Of a stretch of 38,982 nucleotides of DNA, positions 8,292 through 16,730 are shown piece by piece; the first letter of the stretch is position 1, and each line of letters starts with the position of its first letter. Position numbers and translations under genes: made by a program. The notes beneath the pieces were generated by a model. That model had not been told where the DNA came from. It did not search any database and saw only the letters and a program-made list of their open reading frames with translations. Source of the stretch: Candidatus Sumerlaeota bacterium (GTDB lineage Bacteria > Sumerlaeota > Sumerlaeia > Sumerlaeales > Sumerlaeaceae); NCBI GenBank assembly GCA_017161655.1, contig JADFCV010000001.1, positions 634,917 through 673,898 of the forward strand. Reading direction: 5' to 3'.

Positions 8292-9083
8292 GTGCCGCTC
8301 ATTCATCCAACTGCAATAATTGATCCCCAAGCAGAATTAGATCCGACTGTGGAGGTCGGTCCGCACGTTATTATCGAAGGTCCTGTCTGCATCGGGCCTC
8401 GGACGCGAATTATGGCTAACGCCTACATTTCCGGCAATACCCGAATCGGTTCCGATAATATCATTCACATTGGCTGCGTCATTGGGCACACACCCCAACA
8501 TCTTGGTTACAAGGGCGCCCCAACAGGCGTGCGCATTGGAGATGGGAATGAGTTCCGCGAGTATGTAACAGTGCACCGCGCTGCCGAAGAAGGCCATGAT
8601 ACGACTATTGGAAACCGATGTTACTTTATGGGCTTATCTCACGTTGCGCATGATGTGACTGTGGGCAACGAGGTGATTGTGGCAAATGGCGCTCTCTTGG
8701 CAGGTCACGTTCGCGTCGAAGACAAAGTGTTTATCTCTGGCAATGTGGGGGTTCATCAGTTTTGTGCGATAGGTGAACTCGCCATGATCGGAGGGCTTTC
8801 GAAAATCGTTAAAGACGTGCCACCCTATATGCTTGTCGACGGGCAGTCGCAGGTATGTGGGATCAACGTTGTTGGTCTTCGGCGAGCTGGCTTTGACCCG
8901 CAAACTCGAGAAAAAATTCGTCAGGCCTTTAAAATCCTCTACCGTTCCGGCCTAAACGTGAGTGACGCCGTTTCGCGCCTGGAAAGTGAGTTCCCAGATT
9001 GCGAACCGGTACAGAAAATTGTTGCATTTATCAGAAGTTCCAAACGGGGCATTGCCTCCCATACTCCCAGTTTTGGGGAATAG
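8292..9083 (+). CDS. lpxA: UDP-N-acetylglucosamine acyltransferase LpxA
   Basis: This enzyme attaches a hydroxyacyl chain to the 3-OH of UDP-GlcNAc, the first step of lipid A synthesis, in the cytoplasm. The protein is a left-handed beta-helix of hexapeptide repeats from residue 5 to about 180. It has the catalytic His120 in SHVAHDVTVG, then GVHQFCAIG and DVPPYMLVDGQ, and GLRRAGF leading into the helical C-terminus. I start at GTG 8292, which gives the usual LpxA N-terminus (PLIHPTAIIDP) and 263 residues, with AAGG 8-10 bases upstream. An ATG at 8229 overlapping the gspG stop would add 21 residues foreign to the family. Other lipid A genes (lpxD, lpxB, fabZ) are not in the window. Confidence 0.96.
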   Translation: MPLIHPTAIIDPQAELDPTVEVGPHVIIEGPVCIGPRTRIMANAYISGNTRIGSDNIIHIGCVIGHTPQHLGYKGAPTGVRIGDGNEFREYVTVHRAAEEGHDTTIGNRCYFMGLSHVAHDVTVGNEVIVANGALLAGHVRVEDKVFISGNVGVHQFCAIGELAMIGGLSKIVKDVPPYMLVDGQSQVCGINVVGLRRAGFDPQTREKIRQAFKILYRSGLNVSDAVSRLESEFPDCEPVQKIVAFIRSSKRGIASHTPSFGE

Positions 9084-9089
9084 AGGGTC

Positions 9090-10001
9090 ATGGCTGCACC
9101 GTTAGTCAGCGTTGTCATTGTCAACTATAACGGTGCCGCTGTTCTAAAAGAGTGCCTCAAGTCTTTAGCCCTTTGCCAATATGAGTCCTTCCACATCCTT
9201 GTCGTCGATAACGCTTCGACAGACAATTCCGTACAAATGCTACGGGCGGAATTCCCTCAAGTCACCGTGATTCAGTCGAAAGAGAACCTAGGCTTTGCGG
9301 GGGGCAACAACATAGGAATTGCTGAAGCACTTCGCGCACGCGCAGAATTCGTGTTCGTGCTGAACAACGACACCCTCGTCGATCCGAATTGCCTAAAAGC
9401 TCTTGTCACGCGCGCGCTTTCCGACGAAAGCATTGGAGCGGTTTCGCCCCGTATTCTTTTCGCAGAGCCGCGCGACCGGATCTGGGCAGCCGGCGGCAGC
9501 TATTCTCTCTGGCTGGGCACAGCACGACACGCTGGCTTGCGCGCTAATGCAGACACCCCTCGCTGGAACCAACCTCGTCCTGTCAGCTTCGCAACAGGAT
9601 GCGCTGTTCTTTTTCGTGCAAAGGCGTTACGAGAAGTAGGGACTTTCGATGAATCGCTCTTTATGTATAACGAAGATGCGGACCTTTCCTACCGCTTACG
9701 AAGAGCTGGTTGGAAAATCTATTACGAGCCTAAAGCCGTTGTCTGGCATCGTGAGGCGTGGACAACTTCAAGAACAATCGGTCGTGAATGGGGACTCCGT
9801 CTGTGTATCCGCAATATCCTCCGCGTTCACGATAAGCATGCCCGCTGGTATCACAAGTTATCATTTTATCCATATTTCATCTGGCGGTGGTTGATCCTGG
9901 CGACCGGAAATGCGCTCGCTCACGGTCGGTTGGATATCGCACGCGGGATTTTCCGCGGAATAGGGGCTTATCTGCAGGGAGAGGAGGGGCGACCGACGTG
10001 A
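9090..10001 (+). CDS. Family 2 glycosyltransferase (rhamnosyltransferase-like)
   Basis: The protein has 303 residues and a GT-A fold. SVVIVNYNGAAVLKECLKSL begins at residue 5; the nucleotide-binding and metal motif is FVLNNDTLVDP (the DXD equivalent is NND), and GFAGGNNIGI precedes it. The acceptor region has FMYNEDADLSYRLRRAGW, typical of rhamnosyl- and related transferases in O-antigen or exopolysaccharide pathways. The C-terminus has a hydrophobic amphipathic stretch that could bind the membrane surface. AGAGG precedes the ATG. It starts 6 bases after lpxA and overlaps the next gene at GTGA, so the three are probably co-transcribed. The donor and acceptor sugars cannot be told. Confidence 0.9.
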   Translation: MAAPLVSVVIVNYNGAAVLKECLKSLALCQYESFHILVVDNASTDNSVQMLRAEFPQVTVIQSKENLGFAGGNNIGIAEALRARAEFVFVLNNDTLVDPNCLKALVTRALSDESIGAVSPRILFAEPRDRIWAAGGSYSLWLGTARHAGLRANADTPRWNQPRPVSFATGCAVLFRAKALREVGTFDESLFMYNEDADLSYRLRRAGWKIYYEPKAVVWHREAWTTSRTIGREWGLRLCIRNILRVHDKHARWYHKLSFYPYFIWRWLILATGNALAHGRLDIARGIFRGIGAYLQGEEGRPT

Positions 10002-12430
10002 AATTCCGCGCAAAATCTCAGGATGAGTTGCTGGCCAATACCAGAGGGCACCATACATCTTTTGATCGAAAGCTGCTGGACGAAAACATTCTTTCCTATG
10101 CTTTCGTCGCCCTAGCAGGAATCCTTTTGTTTCTCCCCTCTATTCCTAAGTTTTCGACCGAGTATCTTGGGCATCCCGCCTGCGATATGAATATCGCATA
10201 CCGCCATTATTTGACATTCGGTGCGAGCTCACTTCGTCGCGGGATCATTCCTGAATGGAACCCGTACATTTTTTGCGGAACACCTTTTCTCCCTAGTACA
10301 TGCGCCACACTGCACCAACCTTTGAACGCCATTTGTTTTGCTCTCTTCCCTCTCCCACTCGCAGCCAATCTCCTCATCGTTTTTCATGTCGCGGTTCTCG
10401 GATTAGGCATTTGCTACTGGGGAAGGGTGCTGGGATTTCGTCCTTGGATAAGCGCCTTGGCAGGAATCCTCGCCCTCGGATCCAGCGCAGTAGTTGGACG
10501 TGTTTTTGCAGGGCATTTTACATTGCTTTGCTCTCTTGCCTGGACACCTTGGCTGTTTGCGGCGGTCCACTCTGCCGTGCGATCGCATGATCGCCGTGTC
10601 GCTTCCGTTGCTCTTTTCACTGCGCTCGTGCTCCTGGGTGGACATCTACAAATCGCCTATTATGCGTTTCTTCTCAGCATTATCATATTCGTTGCGGCAA
10701 ACTTTGAGGAAGTCCCTAAGCGCAATCGATGGCTACACGTGAAATGGAGAGTTTTGCTACTTGCTGTCGGTGGCATACTCGGAGCTGCCCTGGCTGCGGT
10801 TGAACTGGGGCCGGTACTTGACGCACTGCACCTCTCTGCACGCATCTCAACCCCCGACAAAGCTTGGGTCAGACGCTTTTCTCTGCCCTACGAAAATCTT
10901 TTGACTCTGACATTTCCAAATCTCTGGGGCGCGGGGCTCGATTATCTCGGTAAATGGTTTTGGTGGGAAGTCAGTCCCTTTTGTGGAGTAAGCGTCTTAC
11001 TTTTGGCTGTAGCAGCGCTCTTTTCTAGCCAAAGGGATAGGAAAGTCCTGACCGTGCCAGTAAGCGTTTGCATCGTATCGGCGATGCTTGCTGTGGCGTC
11101 AGACCTTCCAGTCCTCGATTCCCTTGTTCGTTTCCTGCCCGGATGGACGGCTCTTCGAGGGCACGGCAAAATTTTTTCCTTTGCTTTGTTAACACTTCCA
11201 CTCGTTGCCGCGCGCGGGATCGACTCGGTGCTGGAAAAAGACCGCCGAACAACCCTGGCGTTGGTGGTTATGGGTGCTATTCTTTTGGGAAGTGCACTCA
11301 TCGTTATGACTGGCCTTGTCGACAGAAGTTTGCTTGCTTATCTCAGCGCAGACAAGACCCTTAGCGACCGCTTGTTCGGCCTCTCCCCTTTCACAGCAGA
11401 CGGACAAAAGCTTGCGGTCGCCTCAGCTTTTAGAGCTGCACTGCATACTCTGTGCATCACGTGTTTGCTTCTTGGCGCCACTTATGGGACTTGGCGAACC
11501 CTCATTCCACCGCTGGTTGCCAAAAGATTTCTTTCGCTACTTTGCATTGGCGAGCTAGCGGTTTTAGCGTTGCCCGTAGCAAATCACCACTTTCCGCCAA
11601 AGGAAATACCAGAACTCCGGCAGCTGGCCAAGTTGTTCGAAAGCACACAGGAACATGTGCGGGTAGAGTTGATTCCCGACGGCTTGGTCAATGCGAGCAT
11701 GAGCTACCGATTATCCACCCCAGGCGGAAACGACATCAACGTCATGGAGCCCTATGACACCTTTCTGGCCGCTATTGATGGAAAGCCGAGCGGCGAACCG
11801 CATCTTCATGTTCGGGTTGAGCATGAGTCGCCATTGTGGGATTTTGCAGCCCTGCGTTACCTTGTTATTCCCTCAGATCAACAGGTGCGCGCAGAAAGCG
11901 GTTTACGGAAAGCATTCGAGCTGGGAAACTTCGTTGTCTGGGAGCGTCCTTCTGCTCTGCCGTACGCGTGGCTAGTTGGTGACGCACGGTGGATTGCAAA
12001 CGACGAAAAGAGCATCAGGGAGCAACTCGAACATCTTGCCACGACGCGATCGCAACAGGTATGGCTCATCGGACCCAAACATGAATTACCTCAGACAACT
12101 CAAGCTGATGACCAGCATGTCTCGGCAACCCGCGTGACTCTTACCAAAATTATTCTCACGCCGCCCTCGTCCGGGTTGGTTTTTGTCGCTGAAGGATATT
12201 CGCCTCACTGGCGCGCACGAGACGCTGCCGGGTCCCCATTGCAGGTCTATCGCGCAAATAGTGCTTTCATGGCAATCGAAGTCCCCAACCCCACCACCGT
12301 CACCCTCACCTACGAGAATCCCTGGTTCTTCTGGGGACGCTTGCTGAGCACAATTGCTGTCGTTATTTTTCTCGCCGTTGTAGCGTACGAAACGCGACAA
12401 CATCGGAGAGCTCGTCAGGCATCGCACTAA
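9998..12430 (+). CDS. YfhO-like polytopic membrane protein
   Basis: The protein has about 810 residues. Many transmembrane helices fill residues 30 to 540, followed by a soluble region and a last helix near the C-terminus. The opening segment has an acidic extracytoplasmic loop (CDMNIAYRHY), then WNPYIFCGTPFLPS, as in bacterial YfhO proteins, which are GT-C-like and help glycosylate lipoteichoic acids or other surface polymers in Bacillus and Listeria. The C-terminal part (GYSPHWRARDAAG, VYRANSAFMAIEVP) also fits that family. I start at GTG 9998, which overlaps the stop of the glycosyltransferase as GTGA and has GAGGAGGGG upstream; the frame stays open back to 9887. It probably works with the glycosyltransferase on a lipid-linked sugar. 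The substrate is unknown. Confidence 0.8.
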   Translation: MKFRAKSQDELLANTRGHHTSFDRKLLDENILSYAFVALAGILLFLPSIPKFSTEYLGHPACDMNIAYRHYLTFGASSLRRGIIPEWNPYIFCGTPFLPSTCATLHQPLNAICFALFPLPLAANLLIVFHVAVLGLGICYWGRVLGFRPWISALAGILALGSSAVVGRVFAGHFTLLCSLAWTPWLFAAVHSAVRSHDRRVASVALFTALVLLGGHLQIAYYAFLLSIIIFVAANFEEVPKRNRWLHVKWRVLLLAVGGILGAALAAVELGPVLDALHLSARISTPDKAWVRRFSLPYENLLTLTFPNLWGAGLDYLGKWFWWEVSPFCGVSVLLLAVAALFSSQRDRKVLTVPVSVCIVSAMLAVASDLPVLDSLVRFLPGWTALRGHGKIFSFALLTLPLVAARGIDSVLEKDRRTTLALVVMGAILLGSALIVMTGLVDRSLLAYLSADKTLSDRLFGLSPFTADGQKLAVASAFRAALHTLCITCLLLGATYGTWRTLIPPLVAKRFLSLLCIGELAVLALPVANHHFPPKEIPELRQLAKLFESTQEHVRVELIPDGLVNASMSYRLSTPGGNDINVMEPYDTFLAAIDGKPSGEPHLHVRVEHESPLWDFAALRYLVIPSDQQVRAESGLRKAFELGNFVVWERPSALPYAWLVGDARWIANDEKSIREQLEHLATTRSQQVWLIGPKHELPQTTQADDQHVSATRVTLTKIILTPPSSGLVFVAEGYSPHWRARDAAGSPLQVYRANSAFMAIEVPNPTTVTLTYENPWFFWGRLLSTIAVVIFLAVVAYETRQHRRARQASH

Positions 12431-12472
12431 ACCGCAGCGACGAGTCGACCTTTTCTCTTTCGGGATGGGTTG

Positions 12473-14440
12473 TTATTTGCCTGATTGAGAACCAAGCCTC
12501 TGAAGCCGCCTCGTCGCATCGGAGTTCGTTGGTTCAATTTTTAGAATCTCTTCGTATTGCGCTTTGGCCCCCTCAAGATCTCCACGCTTTTGCAACAAAT
12601 CGCCGAGGTTCAAACGGGCTGGGATGAGAGCCGGGTTGAGTTCCACCGCCCGCCGAAACGCTCCTTCTGCATGTTCCCGATCACCCAAAGCCAAATAGGC
12701 CATGCCCAGGCTATTGTGGGCAGGGGCATCTTCTGGAAGCCCATGAATTGCTGCACGAAACGATTCCACAGCTTCCGCTGCCTTTCCGAGAGCAAGAAAA
12801 CCATGTCCACGTGCCAAAAAATTCTCTGCACAGTTTGGTGGGAGTTCTAAAGCAGCGGTCGCGTACATTTGCACTTCGTCCCGTCGGCCAAGCTTGTCAT
12901 TCAGCAGGATAAGGTTCGTGTAGGCAGCAGCATAGTAAGGATCAACAACAAGGATCCGTTCGTACATCGAAATCGCTTCTTTCAATTGCCCCTGCTCAGC
13001 AAGCCGTGAAGCCAAATTGTACAAAGCATGAACACAGGTAGGAAAGCACGCTAGCTCGCGTCGCCAGAGGCTTTCTGAAGACCTCCAATGCCGTGATTGA
13101 GCAAAAGCTCCAACACAGAGGGCGAGAAAACACAGTGCAGCCAAGGTCTTTGTCAGTCGCGTGAACAAGTGCGGGAATCGATTTCTGTGCTGATTAAATA
13201 AAGAAATGCCATGCGCCACTAGGAGCGCCACGCCAGCCATGGAGCCATAAAAGTAACGATCAGCAACAACAGAGAAAAACTGAAAAATGAAAGGCACAAA
13301 TCCTAAAACAGGCGCCACCGGGATGACGACAAATGCAATTCCAAGCAGAAGCTGGCGGGAATGACGGACAAGAAACACGAGCACAACAAAAGACGGGAGT
13401 GCTAACCAAACTAGTGGCGAGTGAAATACGTCTGCAATTTTGCGAGGATAGATCGGAATCAATCCCACCGGTAAGACAACTTTCCTGAGATAAAATAACA
13501 AATTATCAGCTGCGAGAAATGGCCTTTTCCACCATGCGATGAGAAATGGGGCGTCGGTAAGGTCCGATTGCGGACTTTTATGGATCGCGTACGCGCCTAA
13601 GGCGATACAGAACCACAGCGCTATGGCTAGCCAGATTCTGCGATCTCTATTTTGAAAGTACCATGCAATCACCGCAGCTAACACCGGTGTGATCACTGCT
13701 GTTGGCTTGCTGAATAAGGCGAGAAGGTAGAAAAGCGTGCCAATGGATAAGGCTCTCACTTTGGACGAGTCTTTCAGGATAGCGGAAGCAAAAAAATCGA
13801 GAGCGACAAACAGCAAACTCCAGCAGAGGAGATCCTTGCGGCCAGTAGCCCATACAACGGACTCCACCTGAAGCGGGTGAACTGCAAACACAGCAGCTGC
13901 TGCCAAGGCAACCCCAGTGCTCACAGCCAGAGCACGCCGTACCAATCGATACACACAAACCGCGGCTACCCAATGAAGCAAGAGATTGTTTAAATGGATA
14001 ACGCTGGAGGCCAATTGAAAAAAGGTTTTCGTTTCGTTAGCAATCGGAAACAATCGTCGCGCAAGCGTGAGAACCAAGTCACTCAACAGGAGTTCACAGA
14101 AATAGCTCGTGTAAACGAGAGGAGCATACAAGCTTGCGTAGGGCGCCTTCCAAAAACGGCTCAGCCCTTCTCGCGAGAGCGACAATAGATAGGGGTTTTC
14201 ATACACATTGATGTTGTCATCCCAATCGACAAACTCGAAAAAGAGACTCTGGCCATAAACGAGAAGGATAAGTGCCAGAAGCGCGAGAACCGCTTTCCTA
14301 GACAAAAGCGCTTTCCCTATTCGTCGCGTTTCTGGAGTCGGGGTTTGCTGGGAGCCTAGACTTTCGCGCGACAGTGTCGCCCTTTGCCTTTTTTCCTGTG
14401 TGGTCGACTGCCCGCGTTTTTTCTTTATTGGTTTTGACAT
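12473..14440 (-). CDS. TMTC-like membrane protein with C-terminal TPR repeats
   Basis: The protein has 655 residues. A basic, disordered N-terminus (about 1-45) precedes roughly ten to twelve transmembrane helices (about 48-440). The first loop has FVDWDDNINVYENPYL and a later loop HPLQVESVVWATGRKDLL. These motifs are shared with TMTC O-mannosyltransferases (GT-C fold, lipid-linked mannose donors) and with many bacterial TPR-membrane proteins. From about 455 to 645 there are five or so tetratricopeptide repeats, for instance YYAAAYTNLILLNDKLGRRD and APAHNSLGMAYLALGDREHA. In TMTCs the TPRs bind the acceptor protein. The gene converges on the YfhO-like gene with a 42-base gap. The start at 14440 has no clear ribosome binding site. 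Transferase activity is inferred from family likeness. Confidence 0.8.
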   Translation of the reverse strand: MSKPIKKKRGQSTTQEKRQRATLSRESLGSQQTPTPETRRIGKALLSRKAVLALLALILLVYGQSLFFEFVDWDDNINVYENPYLLSLSREGLSRFWKAPYASLYAPLVYTSYFCELLLSDLVLTLARRLFPIANETKTFFQLASSVIHLNNLLLHWVAAVCVYRLVRRALAVSTGVALAAAAVFAVHPLQVESVVWATGRKDLLCWSLLFVALDFFASAILKDSSKVRALSIGTLFYLLALFSKPTAVITPVLAAVIAWYFQNRDRRIWLAIALWFCIALGAYAIHKSPQSDLTDAPFLIAWWKRPFLAADNLLFYLRKVVLPVGLIPIYPRKIADVFHSPLVWLALPSFVVLVFLVRHSRQLLLGIAFVVIPVAPVLGFVPFIFQFFSVVADRYFYGSMAGVALLVAHGISLFNQHRNRFPHLFTRLTKTLAALCFLALCVGAFAQSRHWRSSESLWRRELACFPTCVHALYNLASRLAEQGQLKEAISMYERILVVDPYYAAAYTNLILLNDKLGRRDEVQMYATAALELPPNCAENFLARGHGFLALGKAAEAVESFRAAIHGLPEDAPAHNSLGMAYLALGDREHAEGAFRRAVELNPALIPARLNLGDLLQKRGDLEGAKAQYEEILKIEPTNSDATRRLQRLGSQSGK

Positions 14441-14557
14441 GCCTGTGGCCAGACGCGACTACACTCTTGTGTTCTGACTTCTTCTCTTGACGCTCTTCCC
14501 CATTACAAACAAAAGGCGTGCAAGATCATCATTAGAGAAAGGCAGACAGAAACACGA

Positions 14558-15448
14558 ATGGCTGAGCAGAAAATGACAAAGCAAGAGCTCAAGCATGACG
14601 AGCTCGAAGACCTTTTTGACCGACTGGCGCTGTGGTATCACCGCAACGCAAACTGGATCCAATGGGTCGTGATTGTCGCACTTGTGCTCTTTATTGGAAC
14701 CAAGCTTTATGAGCGGTATCAAGAAAGTCAAAATGCGAAAGCAACCACAGAACTAGGAAAAGCCCAGAACGCATTGACTTCAGCACTAATAGAAAAGAGC
14801 GAAAACAAGCGGAAGGAGTTGTTCGCTACAGCTATCGCCGAGGCGGAGCGGCTAACGAACGAATACGGGAATAGCTTCCACGGGCGCGAAGCGCTGCTAC
14901 TTCTGGGCAATGCTCACTACTATTACTCCTTGGCTCTAGCGAATCAGAAGAACGAAGCTGCTGATGAGCGAAAGCTCGCCCGGCAGACATTCGAGAAACT
15001 CGCAGGTATAGCCAAAACCCCCGAAGAAAAAGCAGCGGCCTATTTGGCATTAGGCAATGTGCTTGAGAACGAGCTTTTTGCCACTCGTGACATGAGTCTT
15101 TTGAAGCAGGCCGCAGATTACTATACTCAGGTCACGAAGCTTGTGCCCGACTCGTTCCTAGCTGCAGAAGCACGTTTGGCGTTGGCTCGAATGTATCAGC
15201 CCGTTTCTGACAAGCGTAATGAAGCCGAAAGACTGCTGAAAGAAGTCGCTGACCAACGGACAACGCTCATGAACGAGACCGATCTAGCAAAGAAAGCAGA
15301 AACTGACAACAAACAGCCGAAAGTGAAAAACATCGCCCCCGAGAAAGCGCTGGAGTTTCAGCATTTCGAGCAGCTCTCTTATGCGGCAGAAGCCAAACGA
15401 TTGCTGAACAGTTTGAAAGGGTTTGAGCCAGCAAAAGAGGGCAAGTAG
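14558..15448 (+). CDS. Membrane-anchored TPR protein (YfgM-like)
   Basis: The protein has 296 residues. A charged cytoplasmic N-terminus (1-37) is followed by one transmembrane helix, NWIQWVVIVALVLFIGTKLY (about 38-57), then an alpha-helical TPR region (about 58-235) and a Lys/Glu-rich tail. This plan matches the YfgM/TPR_21 family, in which the soluble part lies in the periplasm and is linked to the Sec translocon and outer-membrane biogenesis. The Tyr-rich YYYSLA and AAYLALGNV segments are TPR helices. The ATG has only a distant AAGGCAG upstream. The gene is divergent from the TMTC-like gene (117-base gap). Partner genes such as bamB are not nearby, so the functional link is by architecture only. 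Confidence 0.7.
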   Translation: MAEQKMTKQELKHDELEDLFDRLALWYHRNANWIQWVVIVALVLFIGTKLYERYQESQNAKATTELGKAQNALTSALIEKSENKRKELFATAIAEAERLTNEYGNSFHGREALLLLGNAHYYYSLALANQKNEAADERKLARQTFEKLAGIAKTPEEKAAAYLALGNVLENELFATRDMSLLKQAADYYTQVTKLVPDSFLAAEARLALARMYQPVSDKRNEAERLLKEVADQRTTLMNETDLAKKAETDNKQPKVKNIAPEKALEFQHFEQLSYAAEAKRLLNSLKGFEPAKEGK

Positions 15449-15619
15449 CTCGCAGGTACCCTGAAAAGAGAAGAGCGTGGGGCGTCGAGAAAAATTGATT
15501 TCATCTCACCGCTTGACACGCTTTATTTCCAGCTAGCCAGTGGTGAAAATGAGTTTTCGCGAATAAAGCTGTCGCGAAGCAATCAAGAACAATGAACAAA
15601 CCGTAGGAGGACTTACGCA

Positions 15620-15853
15620 ATGGCAGACAAGGCCAACAGGCTCCCAGACAACGCGCCCGGCAAGTGGTATGTCGATAACACATGTATTGACTGTGATGCG
15701 TGTCGCCAGGTGGCACCCAACAATTTTAGCCGGAACGAAGAAGCCGGTTATTCGTTCGTCAGCAAACAGCCTGAAACCGACGAAGAGCTCCAGCAGTGCC
15801 AGGAAGCAAAAGAGGCTTGTCCCGTTGAAGCAATTGGCGACGACGGCGAATAA
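15620..15853 (+). CDS. Ferredoxin with a single [4Fe-4S] cluster (Bacillus type)
   Basis: The protein has 77 residues and is acidic. Cysteines 22, 25 and 28 (TCIDCDACRQVAP) plus Cys67 (ACPVEAIG) can hold one [4Fe-4S] cluster; the usual fourth cysteine of the first motif is alanine (Ala32), as in Bacillus ferredoxins. Cys60 is an extra residue seven before Cys67. It should be a soluble low-potential electron carrier. AGGAGG lies 9 bases before the ATG, the best ribosome binding site in this region. A strong terminator follows, so it is probably a one-gene transcript. No redox partner adjoins it; the radical SAM proteins in this window are possible clients, which is speculation. Confidence 0.93.
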   Translation: MADKANRLPDNAPGKWYVDNTCIDCDACRQVAPNNFSRNEEAGYSFVSKQPETDEELQQCQEAKEACPVEAIGDDGE

Positions 15854-15882
15854 ATACTCTGGGATTTAGAAGGTTCTTTTAA

Positions 15883-15920
15883 GCCTGCGTCTGAAGTTTT
15901 CAGACGCAGGCGTATTTTTT
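15883..15920 (+). terminator. Rho-independent terminator of the ferredoxin gene
   Basis: GCCTGCGTCTGAA (15883-15895) and its exact complement (15899-15911) form a 13-base-pair stem with a three-base loop. GTATTTTTT follows directly. This is the strongest terminator in the window. Confidence 0.95.
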
Positions 15921-15969
15921 GGGCTGAGGCTTATTTCGACCTGAGGCTGGTAATCCATACAGGACGATC

Positions 15970-15984
15970 ATGCGAGCGACATGA
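15970..15984 (+). other. Minimal upstream ORF overlapping the LolA-like start
   Basis: ATG CGA GCG ACA TGA reads Met-Arg-Ala-Thr-stop. AGGA lies 5 bases before its ATG, and its TGA overlaps the ATG of the next gene (15981). The only Shine-Dalgarno-like sequence fits this start, not the gene's own, so it may couple translation. It could be chance. Confidence 0.35.
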
Positions 15985-16718
15985 AAACCTTTATCCTAGT
16001 CATTTTGCTTTTGTTGATAGTTTCGGAAGTTTTGTCCGTCCCCGTGCAAATTCCTGCTTCGTTGGTTTGCCCTACCACACACTCGATTCTCGTGCGCTCA
16101 ACAACCGAGTCTCTGACAACGGTACTCGCAGCTATGAAATCAAAATTGGACCGTTTGGAATCAATTCGCTGCGAGATCGAGATGAGCAAAAAACGGGAAA
16201 AAAAGGTCACACGAAAAGTCTATACAGGCGATCTTGTCATAGCGCGCGGCAGGGGCGGGCGCGTGATACTTTCCCGGAAAGGGGAAACAGAGGAATACCT
16301 TGCGAACGCTCGTGAATTGTGGTCCTATGACCACAAGAAGAAAGAGGCGGTTGTGCTCCCGGTGAATTCTCCGGTGATCGGTTTCTTCGTTGCTGAGGCA
16401 CTGAAGTTCAATGCTTTCCTTGCAATGGAGCCAGATTCGTTAGAATTCCTTGGTTATCAAAGCACCAACGGGGAAATGTGTTGGGTATTCGAGGGGAAAT
16501 CGCCTTCCCGTTTGAAACTCCTAGGTGTCCCCGTGAGAAAAATGCGGGTGTGGATCTCGCCCAAAGATGGCCTGCCGCGCGAGATAAAAATCCCTCAAGA
16601 AAAAGACCTTACAATTGTCCTTCGCAATATACGAATCAACCCTGAGGTCAGTGATGACGAGTTTTTGTGGAAAGAGGTCGAGGGCGTGAAAATGAAACGC
16701 CTCATGTTCGGACGCTAG
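15981..16718 (+). CDS. LolA-like outer-membrane lipoprotein carrier
   Basis: The protein has 245 residues with a signal peptide at 1-19 (TFILVILLLLIVSEVLS). The body fits the LolA/LolB half-barrel fold: a GDLVIARGRGGRVILSR strand pair near 82-100, then ARELWSYDHKKKEAVV (the LolA W-x-Y segment) and DDEFLWKEVEGVKMKRL at the end, like the FxWxxPxGxx tail of LolA. It should carry lipoproteins, or another lipid, from inner to outer membrane through the periplasm. Sequence likeness is to the broad family, not to Escherichia coli LolA itself. It lies 12 bases before trmD. The ATG at 15981 has AGGA 16 bases away and a four-codon ORF between. No lolB or lolCDE is in view. Confidence 0.75.
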   Translation: MKTFILVILLLLIVSEVLSVPVQIPASLVCPTTHSILVRSTTESLTTVLAAMKSKLDRLESIRCEIEMSKKREKKVTRKVYTGDLVIARGRGGRVILSRKGETEEYLANARELWSYDHKKKEAVVLPVNSPVIGFFVAEALKFNAFLAMEPDSLEFLGYQSTNGEMCWVFEGKSPSRLKLLGVPVRKMRVWISPKDGLPREIKIPQEKDLTIVLRNIRINPEVSDDEFLWKEVEGVKMKRLMFGR

Positions 16719-16730
16719 GTTGCTGCTTTT

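Noticed and set aside
15449..15619. Promoter TTGACA before the ferredoxin gene
   Set aside because: A TTGACA is present near 15513 but no acceptable -10 box lies at 15-19 bases.
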